In this document: positions 6,594 through 14,500 of the stretch, piece after piece
Layout: every line of letters begins with the position of its first letter
How positions within the stretch are numbered: position 1 is the stretch's first letter
Source of the DNA: a virus
Strand: one strand, 5' to 3'
Virus record (IMG/VR): IMGVR_UViG_3300042987_001352
Coordinates: 1-21,659 of that record
Length of the DNA: 21,659 nucleotides
The notes under the pieces: generated by a model
Databases searched by the model: none
What the model saw: the letters and a program-made list of their open reading frames with translations, nothing else
What the model was told of the DNA's origin: nothing
Translations under genes and position numbers: made by a program

Positions 6594-7790
6594 ATATTCA
6601 TCCTCCTTGGTGTCATTCTCCGCTTCAACGGTTTCGGTTGAAGCAATTATATCGGTTTCTTCAGACTTAGAAACTTCCTCATCTGGAATCAACCAGTTAA
6701 TGAATCTTTTCATCAACGAAAGTTTGTTTTCTACAGATGAATCCATATTATTCACCGTATCATAATTAACATCATTTTGCAAATTAATGTCATTTTCCGA
6801 TTCAAGCATTTCCAAAATCATTAGCAGCTCAGTATCGTCCAAACTTTCTTTCAAAGACTCAAGTTCTTTAATCATATCATAGTCATTGCACGTTCCGCAT
6901 CCACATGAACATGTTTTTTCAAAAGCATCATCAAAATCTAATCCTTTTGTGCAGTTATCTAACTGACGAACTTTTGATCTAGCCCAAACCCATCCCGGTG
7001 TACCGCCCCAAAGATTCCAAGCAATACGACCATTTGACGGATAGCCATCTTCACCCGGGTCTGCCCCTGTCGCTCTAAGATCAACAGCATGGCGGGGGAA
7101 GTAACGAGCAACCTTTCTAACGAATTCAGGACTCGCATTACCACCAGCAGCAAGACGACGAGCGGAACCCAAACCGACGCTGGTTCCACCACGACCATGT
7201 TCTCTACGCTGTTTTAAGCCAACTTCTGCCATACGCTGGACAGATTCAGGAATTGAAAGATCAATATCACCACAGGCAATCTTTAAAATATAATCAAGAT
7301 TTCCATCATCAGAACGCTTAATAATATCAATTGCAGCATTCTGATTAGCGGGGTTATCAACAAGGCTTAACTCACCAAGAACATATTTCTTAATAACAGA
7401 AACAGGTCTTCCTCTAAACATCTTTTTAGTATCAATCTCTTTCTGAATAATCTTCCCGCCAATAGAAAAACCACGGAGAGTTCCATCAAGAACTTTTTCC
7501 CAAGTATCTTGTGCGCCTTTAGAAATATAAGCAGAAACCTTGATAGCATTATATTCTTGCCCATCATCACCTTTGATAATGACGGGTTCATAATCTACAG
7601 CCCGACCAACGGCGATAGGAGCATGCATTTCTCTGATATTGCCTGCCCAGTCTTTAAACGCCTCAACAGAAGCATTAAAATCAACTATATCGCCGGTTTT
7701 ATCAACATTATCAGCTGTTGCTATTCCAACGACAATACGCTCTTCACGCTTAACCATTGAAATAGGAAATACTAAATTAAAATTTTCCAT
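6234..7790 (-). CDS. Prohead protease fused to inserted domain and C-terminal scaffold
   Basis: 518 residues, AGAGG before the ATG. Residues 15-155 are an HK97-type (S78) prohead protease: GIATADNVDKTGDIVDF, His56 in NIREMHAPIAVG, Ser109 in LRGFSIGGKI and Glu140 in GELSLVDNPAN, consistent with a His-Ser-Glu triad. Residues 185-278 form a separate module (EHGRGGTSVGLGSARRL..., YFPRHAVD, PGEDGYPSNGRIAWNLWGG) found in various phage proteins. Residues 280-301 hold five Cys (C280, C294, C296, C298, C301), possibly a metal site. After an acidic linker, residues 400-518 are a coiled-coil-rich scaffold. The protease would free the scaffold and clip the capsid protein during head maturation. A strong internal ribosome site at 6601-6608 implies that the scaffold is also made alone. 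Confidence 0.9.
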   Translation of the reverse strand: MENFNLVFPISMVKREERIVVGIATADNVDKTGDIVDFNASVEAFKDWAGNIREMHAPIAVGRAVDYEPVIIKGDDGQEYNAIKVSAYISKGAQDTWEKVLDGTLRGFSIGGKIIQKEIDTKKMFRGRPVSVIKKYVLGELSLVDNPANQNAAIDIIKRSDDGNLDYILKIACGDIDLSIPESVQRMAEVGLKQRREHGRGGTSVGLGSARRLAAGGNASPEFVRKVARYFPRHAVDLRATGADPGEDGYPSNGRIAWNLWGGTPGWVWARSKVRQLDNCTKGLDFDDAFEKTCSCGCGTCNDYDMIKELESLKESLDDTELLMILEMLESENDINLQNDVNYDTVNNMDSSVENKLSLMKRFINWLIPDEEVSKSEETDIIASTETVEAENDTKEDEYMDIDILKEALGTVIDQRLTDFAASIKEEVDASVTTKINELAKGFEDKSAELAEKLASAEKALAEQTEKVEAYASAGAIKKSVDPEDEDDAEELSKSESKSFWGNVYLPEALVKSLGYKS

Positions 7791-7811
7791 ATTAGACCTC
7801 TATAATAATAT

Positions 7812-7832
7812 ATTTGTATTTAAAATACAAAT
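7812..7832. repeat. AT-rich palindrome before the protease gene
   Basis: ATTTGTATTT and its complement AAATACAAAT flank a single central A, a perfect 10-base inverted repeat between the small gene ending at 7832 and the protease start. No T tract follows, so it is a poor terminator. It may be an mRNA processing or stability hairpin that sets protease level relative to portal. Confidence 0.5.
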
Positions 7833-8095
7833 CATCCTATTGCATAAACAGCAAGTGTAACGCCGGCAGTTAAAACTTCATACTTTGTATAGTCACCATC
7901 AATTTCATGATATACATGGCTACCATTCGCAGGTGAGTGAGGTATTAAAACCGTAAACTGATTATTAAGTTTAACTTCAGCACTAGTTGTATTGTTGGTA
8001 TTAAAAAACGCTATTTTTATTGTATGCCTTCCTATACTGACAACACTATCTGCGCTTGTTACAGCAGTATCGGAATAGACAAGTGTTCCGTTCAT
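7832..8095 (-). CDS. Small protein between portal and protease
   Basis: 87 residues, MNGTLVYSDTAVTSADSVVS then a basic-hydrophobic beta pattern (RHTIKIAFFNTNN, VKLNNQFTVLIP) and a C-terminal GVTLAVYAIG. Its ATG overlaps the portal stop (ATGA), and GGAGG sits 6-7 bases upstream, so it is clearly translated in the head operon. Not recognised. The all-beta pattern and the location would suit a capsid accessory or decoration protein, but nothing in the sequence decides this. Confidence 0.65.
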   Translation of the reverse strand: MNGTLVYSDTAVTSADSVVSIGRHTIKIAFFNTNNTTSAEVKLNNQFTVLIPHSPANGSHVYHEIDGDYTKYEVLTAGVTLAVYAIG

Positions 8096-9702
8096 GAATT
8101 TCCTCCGTTATTATTGCCGGCATCTTGTTGCTCACCACGTTCGGCTCTGCCTGTTGTTGCATCAAGATTGCTAGCACCTGCTTCAGTATCCACCCTTGCT
8201 CTGGGAGGATTAGAGCTTTGATTATTACTATTCATCGGAGGGGCACCCGGCCCTTCCTTCTTAATCTTTGTGGGGAAAGGAAGCACAATATCGCCATCCT
8301 CTCTTTCGGGAAGACCAAGTTCGCTTCTAACCTCATTAGGACTGATTACTTCTGTACGAAGGTATCTGTCGTAAATTCTAGACATAATATCTTCATCAAC
8401 AAGATCAATCCTCTTAAATCTTAACACAAGAAGATCAGTAAACTCTTGAATAATTTTATTCATTCTCTTTTCAATTACAGCCTGATCGGGGCCGATAACT
8501 TGTGTCTTGAAAGTCTTATCTGCATCTCTAGAAACAGCCAAGTTAGCATTATCATAAACTCCAACTTTTGGAGCCGGCACTCTGTTAGCAACAAGAATTT
8601 CATCACGATTTGATTTTCTATACTTATCAAATGATGCATCTTGAATATTTGCTTCTAACTTTTCAAATCTAATGTCAGCATCTGAACCAATAGAAGAAGG
8701 AATAGGAATAACTAATGTACCGTGATTACGACCCTTAACTTCATTTCTAAAATAGTTAATTAGTTCTTGCTTAGATTTAGCACTAAGTTTTGCGCCTTTA
8801 AGAATAATCGCATATCTAGGAATTGCTTTATTTTCAAAGTAATCAATATTATATTCTTTAGCATACTTATCTCCAACAATTGCCGCTGCAGCAGACACCG
8901 AAGGAGGAATACCATAATAAGTATTATTTGGAGAATAAACTTTAAAATGAATCAACTCATTAGGATTAGGGTCTCCATTAATCGGGTCTGGCGTTTCAGA
9001 ATCTTGAAAGTTTCTAAAGAATACAGCCTGAATTTTATTGCTTTTAGCAATTTGTACATAACCATCACGCTTACGTCTAACACGAACTAAAGTTGCTGGC
9101 ACATGACCTATATAGCCAATCTGACCGGAGTTTGTTCTACCAATTTCAAGGTAGCCATTACCGACAGTCATAGCATCAAGCCAGACTTTAATCATAGTTT
9201 CCAGAAAGGTTTCTTCATCATTTAAATTTTCAAATAAATCATCAAGACGCTGTTTTTCGTTTTGAATAATTTTTCTTGTTCTATTTAACTTTTCAGGAGA
9301 ACCTTGATTCTTTTCAAGTAAACGTCTAGCTTTAGTTGTTTCAATAAACTCATAACCTAAACCAACAGTGTTCATAACTCTAGCATTAACGCTAGCATTA
9401 TGAATAGCACTTTGATCATAAAGATTCGCAAGAGTATCTTGATCGTATGGCGGAGTCACAACATCATAAAGAGAGTATCCATCGACTTCTTCTGGATCAA
9501 CATATTTTGTTCCAACAGCATCTGGTTCGCCAGTTAATCTTTTCTGAAGATTATAAAACCTTCTTTTCATCTTTGGAGAAAGGCTTGCTGTCTTAATTTT
9601 CTTGAAAGGATCAACTTTTTCTAGTTCTGTTAATATCTGAAGATATGTGAGTTCATCAATCTCAATACCGTCTTGATCATCTTGAATGTGTGTAGCTACC
9701 AT
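8092..9702 (-). CDS. Phage portal protein
   Basis: 536 residues from the ATG at 9702, which has AAGAAGAGG five bases upstream; an in-frame GTG two codons earlier is too close to that site. Typical portal features: 'DAMTVGNGYLEIGRTNSGQIGYIGHVPATLVRVRR' (wing/stem entry), 'FGxxYSPNNTYYGIPPSVSA', then YFENKAIPRYAIILKGA, the signature of PBSX/HK97-type portals, and 'VISPNEVRSELGLPEREDGD' near the C-terminus, where portals end their clip and crown. The last 50 residues are disordered Asn/Gly/Ser-rich. Forms the dodecameric DNA channel at one head vertex. First large gene of the head operon; the terminase would be expected upstream but is not in this window. Confidence 0.92.
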   Translation of the reverse strand: MVATHIQDDQDGIEIDELTYLQILTELEKVDPFKKIKTASLSPKMKRRFYNLQKRLTGEPDAVGTKYVDPEEVDGYSLYDVVTPPYDQDTLANLYDQSAIHNASVNARVMNTVGLGYEFIETTKARRLLEKNQGSPEKLNRTRKIIQNEKQRLDDLFENLNDEETFLETMIKVWLDAMTVGNGYLEIGRTNSGQIGYIGHVPATLVRVRRKRDGYVQIAKSNKIQAVFFRNFQDSETPDPINGDPNPNELIHFKVYSPNNTYYGIPPSVSAAAAIVGDKYAKEYNIDYFENKAIPRYAIILKGAKLSAKSKQELINYFRNEVKGRNHGTLVIPIPSSIGSDADIRFEKLEANIQDASFDKYRKSNRDEILVANRVPAPKVGVYDNANLAVSRDADKTFKTQVIGPDQAVIEKRMNKIIQEFTDLLVLRFKRIDLVDEDIMSRIYDRYLRTEVISPNEVRSELGLPEREDGDIVLPFPTKIKKEGPGAPPMNSNNQSSNPPRARVDTEAGASNLDATTGRAERGEQQDAGNNNGGNS

Positions 9703-9704
9703 AT

Positions 9705-10034
9705 TCACCTCTTCTTAAAATGACTATCTAATACATCTTCATATGGGTCTGGTGTGAAACCATCTGCAAGGCGTGCTTTCTGATCATCTAATTCTGAAGC
9801 AGTCACCTTTCTAGCACCGGGCACCCAAGCGGCATATCCTTCATCAGAGCCTGTCCAATATTTAGCCGCTTTAGCAACACGTAGTTCAACATCGGGATCA
9901 TTAACCAATCCCTCTGCTGATAAATATCCATCACCATCAGAAAGAGGTTTGCCATTTGGCATAATCCAAATACAAACACCATAAGGACGTTCTGGAACCC
10001 ACAACTGTTTGTCTTTAATAAAATTTGTAGCCAT
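9705..10034 (-). CDS. Conserved small protein upstream of the portal gene
   Basis: 109 residues from the ATG at 10034 (MATNFIKDKQLWVPERPYG). A longer frame back to 10094 exists, but it would run through the terminator of the RNR gene and has no ribosome site. The pattern 'PERPYGVCIWIMPNGKPLSDGDGYLSAEG', 'AAKYWTGSDEGYAAWVPGARKVTASELDDQ' and 'DGFTPDPYED' recalls a short protein commonly encoded beside portal genes in phages; its function is not known to me. The ATG is preceded by TATCAT seven bases away and no Shine-Dalgarno, so it looks leaderless and probably starts the head operon. Confidence 0.7.
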   Translation of the reverse strand: MATNFIKDKQLWVPERPYGVCIWIMPNGKPLSDGDGYLSAEGLVNDPDVELRVAKAAKYWTGSDEGYAAWVPGARKVTASELDDQKARLADGFTPDPYEDVLDSHFKKR

Positions 10035-10047
10035 CCGAGATATGATA
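10035..10047 (-). promoter_or_regulatory. Leaderless promoter (-10 TATCAT) of the head operon
   Basis: On the minus strand TATCAT (10047-10042) is followed by ATCTCGG and then the ATG. With transcription starting about seven bases after a -10 box, the mRNA would begin at or next to the start codon. No Shine-Dalgarno is present. The same layout recurs at four other genes in this window. Confidence 0.55.
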
Positions 10048-10080
10048 CACGATATTGAATAAAAAAGCACGGAAAGATGC

Positions 10081-10107
10081 AAAAAGCGTACCAAGATTGG
10101 TACGCTT
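10081..10107 (-). terminator. Intrinsic terminator downstream of the RNR gene
   Basis: Perfect inverted repeat AAGCGTACC (10084-10092) and GGTACGCTT (10099-10107), extendable inward by AA/TT. Read on the minus strand, the stem runs into TTTTT. It lies about 30 bases past the RNR stop and separates the nucleotide-metabolism transcript from the head operon. Confidence 0.85.
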
Positions 10108-10135
10108 CTCGCAGATTTCTTATGAAATCATAACA

Positions 10136-12064
10136 CTACTTAATCGGGCAAGCACCACCTTCGCATTCAAGACTATCAATTGTCATATTGCTAGATGTGT
10201 CAACGAATGACATGGTATCAATAATGCCGGCTTTAAGTGAAATATACTGTTCTTTTGTAATTTCTTCATATGGTGCAAGAGAAAAACCATGATCACTATG
10301 CAAAAGGAATGAAACAGATTTAATCTTATTAGAATAATTCTTAGACAACCATTCCTTAATCTCAGGCAACTCTTCTTTTCTATAATAGACAGTAACACTT
10401 ACATTATTATCAGCCCAGAAACTTTGTGCTTTTACAACCCATTCAAGTTGCTGTACTGCTGTAAGTTCTTTGGCAAGAGTTGCATGTTCAGGTGTTTCAC
10501 AAGGAAAGTCAACAACACAAATTGTGTGATTTTCTTTTCCATCCAACCCAATATCATAAACGACATTGTATCCCTTTTCACGACAATAATGAACCAATGG
10601 ATCATTACTACCCATACGAACACGACGAATATAGTATTTAGCATAAGCAGGGTGAATTCCCGGTGTAACGCCGGCTAGCAAACTAAGAGTTCCACTAGGT
10701 TTAACGGTAGTAAGTTTAATTGAAGGATTGATTCCAAGTTCAGCCGACCACTTTTTATCAAAGTCTTTTAAGGCTTCATAAGCCTTTCCAACCCAACCAA
10801 TTTGTTCCTCTGTAGCCTGAAGCCATCCTGTAACACCTTGACCAAGCCGGCGATTTCTAGCAATAACATCACGGCTCTTCTTATATGGATAATATAAAGT
10901 TGTAATTGCTTTTTGTGTTTTGTAAAGTAGTTTACTTAAATCAATAAATTCATCAAGCGATGTAATATTAGGTAAAAAGACTTCTGCTAAGTTACACGGC
11001 TCACCATCCTCAAGACCAATCTCTCCACAAGGATTAGTTCCAATCACTTTAGAATCATTAACTTTTTCACCAAGACGACCATACTTTCTAATCAACTTTC
11101 TATTGATAAGACCATACGGCTCGCCAGAACCATCATAACCTTTCCAAAATTCATCTGTCATCTTATCAACAGAATCGGCAAAAATTGAGTTGTTAGAGTT
11201 TGCTCTCCAAGCAGGAATATCGCCTTGCCCCCAGTTCTTAGCACGCAAGAACAAAACATCATCAGGGTCTCCAATGGCAATCTGGGCAGACCGTCGCGCA
11301 GAGCCAGCAACAACAATCTTTCCAACAATATTTGCAATATCAAGAGCATCAACAGAACGCATTTCACTACCGACACGCTTATTCAAAATATTGCAAATAT
11401 CAGCAATACCTTCAATAAGAATCTCAGGGCCAGAAGCAGTCCCACCAAACGTCTTTAAAGGCGCTCCAAATCCTCTAATAAGCAAGGTGCTGTATGTGAA
11501 CGACTCCCCTGTTTCAAAATAACTACGGAGCACTTTACCAAGCAATTGTGACCATCCATGACGAGAGTCTGGCACAATGAAATCAGCATCGCTTGTTTTC
11601 TCATGCCGAATAAAATCAACATGCTTAACTTCTGGCATTTTATAAACTACAGAACGCTCAACAGAGAATCCAACACCTCCGCCAACCATCAAATGATCCA
11701 TTAAAAACTGAAAGTCCTCAACTGAAGAAATTGTTGTCATCCAACAATTAACTAAAGAAACACCGCTCATTTTTTGAACAAGCGGAGTACCTAACTGCCA
11801 TAAGCATCTGCCGGCAAAGATACCTTTCAGATTGAAAATATAATCAAAGAGCCTTTCAGCTTCTTCCTGTGTATAATTAGCGCCGATATCCTGCGCACCA
11901 TTAATGCATCTAGCGATTGTTTCATTCCATTCCTCTTTTCTACCAAGATGTTCAATATCTCTAGAATATGTTCTTTTATAAACTATTTCTCCAAGCCCAT
12001 TAAATCCCCAAGGGGGTGTTTTCCCTGAATAGGAATCAACAAACTCGTCTGAAAGAATACCCAT
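10136..12064 (-). CDS. nrdJ: Class II (adenosylcobalamin-dependent) ribonucleotide reductase
   Basis: 642 residues, with AGGAGG before the ATG. It reduces ribonucleotides to deoxyribonucleotides using a B12-derived radical, independent of oxygen. The monomeric class II type (as in Lactobacillus leichmannii) is indicated by PPWGFNGLGEIVYKRTYSR at the N-terminus. Catalytic residues are all present: Cys107 (VNCW), the radical Cys346 and Glu348 in NPCGEIG, Cys357 in EPCNLAE (eleven residues on, as in the family), the KPSGTLS segment and the C-terminal thiol pair Cys634/Cys639 (CEGGACPIK) that is re-reduced by thioredoxin. It is about 100 residues shorter than the Lactobacillus enzyme, and no ATP cone is seen. 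It lies in one transcript with a glycosyltransferase and is followed by a strong terminator. Confidence 0.95.
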   Translation of the reverse strand: MGILSDEFVDSYSGKTPPWGFNGLGEIVYKRTYSRDIEHLGRKEEWNETIARCINGAQDIGANYTQEEAERLFDYIFNLKGIFAGRCLWQLGTPLVQKMSGVSLVNCWMTTISSVEDFQFLMDHLMVGGGVGFSVERSVVYKMPEVKHVDFIRHEKTSDADFIVPDSRHGWSQLLGKVLRSYFETGESFTYSTLLIRGFGAPLKTFGGTASGPEILIEGIADICNILNKRVGSEMRSVDALDIANIVGKIVVAGSARRSAQIAIGDPDDVLFLRAKNWGQGDIPAWRANSNNSIFADSVDKMTDEFWKGYDGSGEPYGLINRKLIRKYGRLGEKVNDSKVIGTNPCGEIGLEDGEPCNLAEVFLPNITSLDEFIDLSKLLYKTQKAITTLYYPYKKSRDVIARNRRLGQGVTGWLQATEEQIGWVGKAYEALKDFDKKWSAELGINPSIKLTTVKPSGTLSLLAGVTPGIHPAYAKYYIRRVRMGSNDPLVHYCREKGYNVVYDIGLDGKENHTICVVDFPCETPEHATLAKELTAVQQLEWVVKAQSFWADNNVSVTVYYRKEELPEIKEWLSKNYSNKIKSVSFLLHSDHGFSLAPYEEITKEQYISLKAGIIDTMSFVDTSSNMTIDSLECEGGACPIK

Positions 12065-12135
12065 ACTACCTCCTAAAAATGTGTAAATTCAATCCTACCA
12101 AGCCGGTGAGCTAAAGCAAAGTGGTAATGCTTAGG
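12065..12135 (-). other. Short intergenic region with imperfect hairpin
   Basis: Holds an imperfect inverted repeat (CTAAAGCA at 12111-12118 with TGCTTAG at 12128-12134) and the RNR ribosome site near its left end. It contains the AAGCAT element that also recurs in the 13.4-kb control region. There is no T tract and no room for a cobalamin riboswitch. Confidence 0.35.
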
Positions 12136-13149
12136 CTAATTAAAACTTTTTTCAAAGTCAGCGAGGCGGGCGATCATCATATCAGCAATATTCGCCCAAC
12201 TCATCTCGGCGTGGATTATTTTTGCGGATTTGAGAGTATATTTTTTAAATTCGTCATATTCGTTAACGACGTGCTCCATCAAATCCAGCAAATCATCATA
12301 ACTAGGGATAGCCCATTCTCCAACATCGCAAGCATACAGATGTTCATGAAAATCTGATTTGCCCCATGTAGCTGGCAGAGGAATGGACATTTCAGCAAAA
12401 TCAGAACAACCTGTAAGGTTTGTACAAATTGTAGGAAGTCCTGTAGCAATTGCCTCAAATGGAATCATTCCAAATCCTTCTCCGCTTGTTGGATAAACAA
12501 GACAATGACACTTGTGATATAACCTAACAAGTTGATCAACAGAGAATTGTTCTGGAATACCTATAATCTGAGGATGTTGATGAGCCGGCACAATTCGACC
12601 ATCAACATATGTTTCAGCAAAACAAAATTTATTGTACTTAAGAATTAATTGATAATCATCATCGCCTTCATACAAATCTAGAAAAGCATCAACAACCATC
12701 TGGGCGTTCTTTCTTTTAGAATCACCACCGATATGAAGAAAGTTAAACTTTCCTATTAACTCTCTTTCATAAATAGAAAACTCATCTGAAATACCATGAG
12801 GTATCACATGAACATTTGCATGAATGTTATTTTTAATATAAACATCTTTTACAAAGTTAGATGTAGCCCAAATCTCAGAACACTGAGACATATTGAATTT
12901 CCAAGTATTAGGAACAACAGTTGATTCCCAAGGTGTATATCCAACATTAAACTCATTGTTTAACTGATAGTAAATAGGCGGACAAAAGTTTATATGGAAA
13001 GGTATTTCTTTCCTATTATAAAAAACACCTACACCTTTATCCTGTAAAGCAAGGATTGAATTAACAGCAGCATTTTGATAGCCTTGGCTAAACCAAGACT
13101 CTCCACTAGCATCTGTGTTATTTAGGCTAAACCAGCTAACTTTCCTCAT
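12136..13149 (-). CDS. Glycosyltransferase, GT4-like (GT-B fold)
   Basis: 337 residues. The C-terminal donor-binding half is clear: HVIPHGI (114-120), FLHIGGDSKRKNAQ (137-150), and PTSGEGFGMIPFEAIATGLP (220-239) with the EX7E motif (Glu224, Glu232) of retaining GT4 enzymes. The N-terminal half (WFSLNNTDASGES, GYQNAA) would form the acceptor domain. It transfers a sugar from a nucleotide-sugar donor; the acceptor could be phage DNA, a virion protein or host surface glycan and cannot be read here. Its ATG lies 14 bases inside the upstream small gene and has no good ribosome site, so it is probably coupled to that gene. It shares a transcript with the RNR. Confidence 0.88.
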   Translation of the reverse strand: MRKVSWFSLNNTDASGESWFSQGYQNAAVNSILALQDKGVGVFYNRKEIPFHINFCPPIYYQLNNEFNVGYTPWESTVVPNTWKFNMSQCSEIWATSNFVKDVYIKNNIHANVHVIPHGISDEFSIYERELIGKFNFLHIGGDSKRKNAQMVVDAFLDLYEGDDDYQLILKYNKFCFAETYVDGRIVPAHQHPQIIGIPEQFSVDQLVRLYHKCHCLVYPTSGEGFGMIPFEAIATGLPTICTNLTGCSDFAEMSIPLPATWGKSDFHEHLYACDVGEWAIPSYDDLLDLMEHVVNEYDEFKKYTLKSAKIIHAEMSWANIADMMIARLADFEKSFN

Positions 13150-13375
13150 AGAATGTACTTAGATTCTGCTTTTCAATATCCAGACATTGTACACCCTTTT
13201 CAAGCAAAGCAAAGGCATCTTCTTTACTAATTTCACAGGTGATCGGAGTATTTCTATAAGCACAACGGGTAGCAGCCAAATATAAATCACCGACTTTCAT
13301 AACTGAAATTAAATCAGCATCAGTAATCACAAAAGGGCCGCAGTCGTCAGACTCGGCTATAGCGATAATTTCCAT
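13136..13375 (-). CDS. Small protein, first gene of the RNR-glycosyltransferase unit
   Basis: 79 residues, MEIIAIAESDDCGPFVITDA..., rich in acidic residues, with three Cys (12, 38, 47) and 'KEDAFALLEKGVQCLDIEKQ' as a likely helix. Not recognised. TATAAT lies six bases before the ATG with no Shine-Dalgarno, so the gene looks leaderless and starts the leftward transcript out of the divergent control region. The 14-base overlap with the glycosyltransferase suggests coupling. As the first gene after the operator-like repeats it is a possible small regulator, but that is only a guess from position. Confidence 0.6.
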   Translation of the reverse strand: MEIIAIAESDDCGPFVITDADLISVMKVGDLYLAATRCAYRNTPITCEISKEDAFALLEKGVQCLDIEKQNLSTFYEES

Positions 13376-13571
13376 AAAATAATTATACTCCGATTCCTAT
13401 AATAAGCATACTTAGCAATCAAGCATGCCAGCGTGCTTAGCGTGCTTATACACTTAGAGTATTTGCTTGCTTCGCTAGTATAAGCACACTAGCATACGTT
13501 CATGAATTCGTGAGGAAAAATCAAATCTTTTTTTTGCACAACGGTTCGCTTCGTGTGCTAGAGTGCTTCGT
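13376..13571. promoter_or_regulatory. Divergent promoter and operator-like repeat region
   Basis: Leftward: TATAAT (13387-13382) six bases before the ATG at 13375. Rightward: TTGCAC (13534-13539) and TAGAGT (13559-13564), 19 bases apart, then seven bases to the ATG at 13572. Between them are an 18-base imperfect palindrome (13421-13438, AAGCATGC/GCGTGCTT), a 9-base tandem repeat GCGTGCTTA (13431-13439, 13440-13448), a 14-base inverted repeat with one mismatch (13438-13451 and 13478-13491, core GTGCTTATAC/GTATAAGCAC) and the palindrome TCATGAATTCGTGA (13500-13513). The density of related half sites suggests a regulator array controlling both directions. Confidence 0.6.
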
Positions 13572-14333
13572 ATGAGAAACCGCCCTACATTAAAAATTAA
13601 AGATATTCAAACAATTAATCACAAGCATGAGTCTAAGAATTACATTTATAAAGAAAATGTACTTAATGCTGGTGAAGTTTCATTAATTGAATATATTGGC
13701 AATGATTTAAGCATTGTTAATGCCGCAAGAGTATCATTTGCTTCTTATGATACTGAAATGACTGAACGATCTGAGGGATTAATTAATTATCTGATAAAGA
13801 ATAAGCACGCTACTCCATTTGAACATGCTGTGTTTAAGTTTCATGTTAAGTGCCCAATTTTTATTGCAAGAGAGTGGTTTAGACATAGATGGTCATCATT
13901 TAATGAAATGAGTATGAGATATCATGTTCCAGAAAAATTAGAATTTTTTATACCAGAAACTCATACAATTAGAAAACAAGTTGGAAAACCCGGTGCTTAT
14001 TTCTTTGAATCTTTTACAGACACTGAAGTTATTGCAGATGAAGTCGAGTATCAGTTTGGCTTAGTTTATACAGTAGCAGAAAAAGCCTACAGAACTTTGC
14101 TTGAAAAAGGTGTAGCTAAAGAGTTGGCACGCTCTGTTCTCCCTGTAGGACAATACACAGAATTTATCTGGACTGTAAATGCTAGAAGTTTAATGAATTT
14201 CTTATCTCTTAGAAATGATTCACATGCTCAATATGAGATTGCCGCTTATGCAGAAGAAATTGAAATGATGTTTGCAAGTTGCTTGCCAAGTACATATACT
14301 GCTTGGATTCAGAATGGAAGAGAAGCAATATGA
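13572..14333 (+). CDS. thyX: Flavin-dependent thymidylate synthase
   Basis: 253 residues from the ATG at 13572; an in-frame GTG nine bases earlier is possible but would lie inside the -10 box. It carries the ThyX signature RHRxxSxNExSxR exactly (Arg104-Arg116, RHRWSSFNEMSMR), together with HATPFEHAVFKF and 'KELARSVLPVGQYTEFIWTVNARSLMNFLSLR' (dUMP- and FAD-binding residues including Arg187 and Gln194). It methylates dUMP to dTMP using methylenetetrahydrofolate, with FAD and NADPH. The N-terminal 35 residues are an extra basic extension. Its stop overlaps the next ATG (ATGA). Together with the RNR and dCMP deaminase it forms the phage's dTTP supply. Confidence 0.96.
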   Translation: MRNRPTLKIKDIQTINHKHESKNYIYKENVLNAGEVSLIEYIGNDLSIVNAARVSFASYDTEMTERSEGLINYLIKNKHATPFEHAVFKFHVKCPIFIAREWFRHRWSSFNEMSMRYHVPEKLEFFIPETHTIRKQVGKPGAYFFESFTDTEVIADEVEYQFGLVYTVAEKAYRTLLEKGVAKELARSVLPVGQYTEFIWTVNARSLMNFLSLRNDSHAQYEIAAYAEEIEMMFASCLPSTYTAWIQNGREAI

Positions 14334-14500
14334 AATACATTAATTTTATAATTATATATTTAACAATAATTTTTAGTTTTGCATTCTTATTTAAAATGGG
14401 AATCCAGCTTTCTTTTGATATTGATACCGGGTATCTTGGCCCAATTGCTCTATTCCATGCAATGTTAATCATTGCCGGCTTAAAAGGTTCAAATAATTGA
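14330..14500 (+). CDS. Small membrane protein
   Basis: 56 residues, starting at the ATG that overlaps the thyX stop (ATGA). Two hydrophobic segments: residues 4-22 (INFIIIYLTIIFSFAFLF) and about 33-50 (LGPIALFHAMLIIAGL), separated by a short polar loop with FDIDTGY. Likely a two-pass inner membrane protein. Not recognised; it could be a holin-like or superinfection-related protein, but nothing specific is visible. Confidence 0.55.
   Translation: MKYINFIIIYLTIIFSFAFLFKMGIQLSFDIDTGYLGPIALFHAMLIIAGLKGSNN

Noticed and set aside
10035-10094. N-terminal extension of the gene before the portal (start at 10094)
   Set aside because: It would begin inside the RNR terminator, lacks a ribosome site and adds a hydrophobic stretch made by the promoter sequence; the ATG at 10034 has a leaderless promoter.
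12065-12135. Cobalamin riboswitch upstream of the B12-dependent RNR
   Set aside because: The gap is only about 70 bases, too short for the aptamer, and no B12-box motif is seen.
13500-13535. Terminator formed by TCATGAATTCGTGA and the following eight Ts
   Set aside because: The palindrome has no loop, is separated from the T run by a dozen bases, and the T run overlaps the -35 box of thyX; it is better read as an operator.
13381-13560. CRISPR-like array in the repeat-rich control region
   Set aside because: Repeats are 9-18 bases, in mixed orientation and irregularly spaced, with no constant repeat-spacer length.
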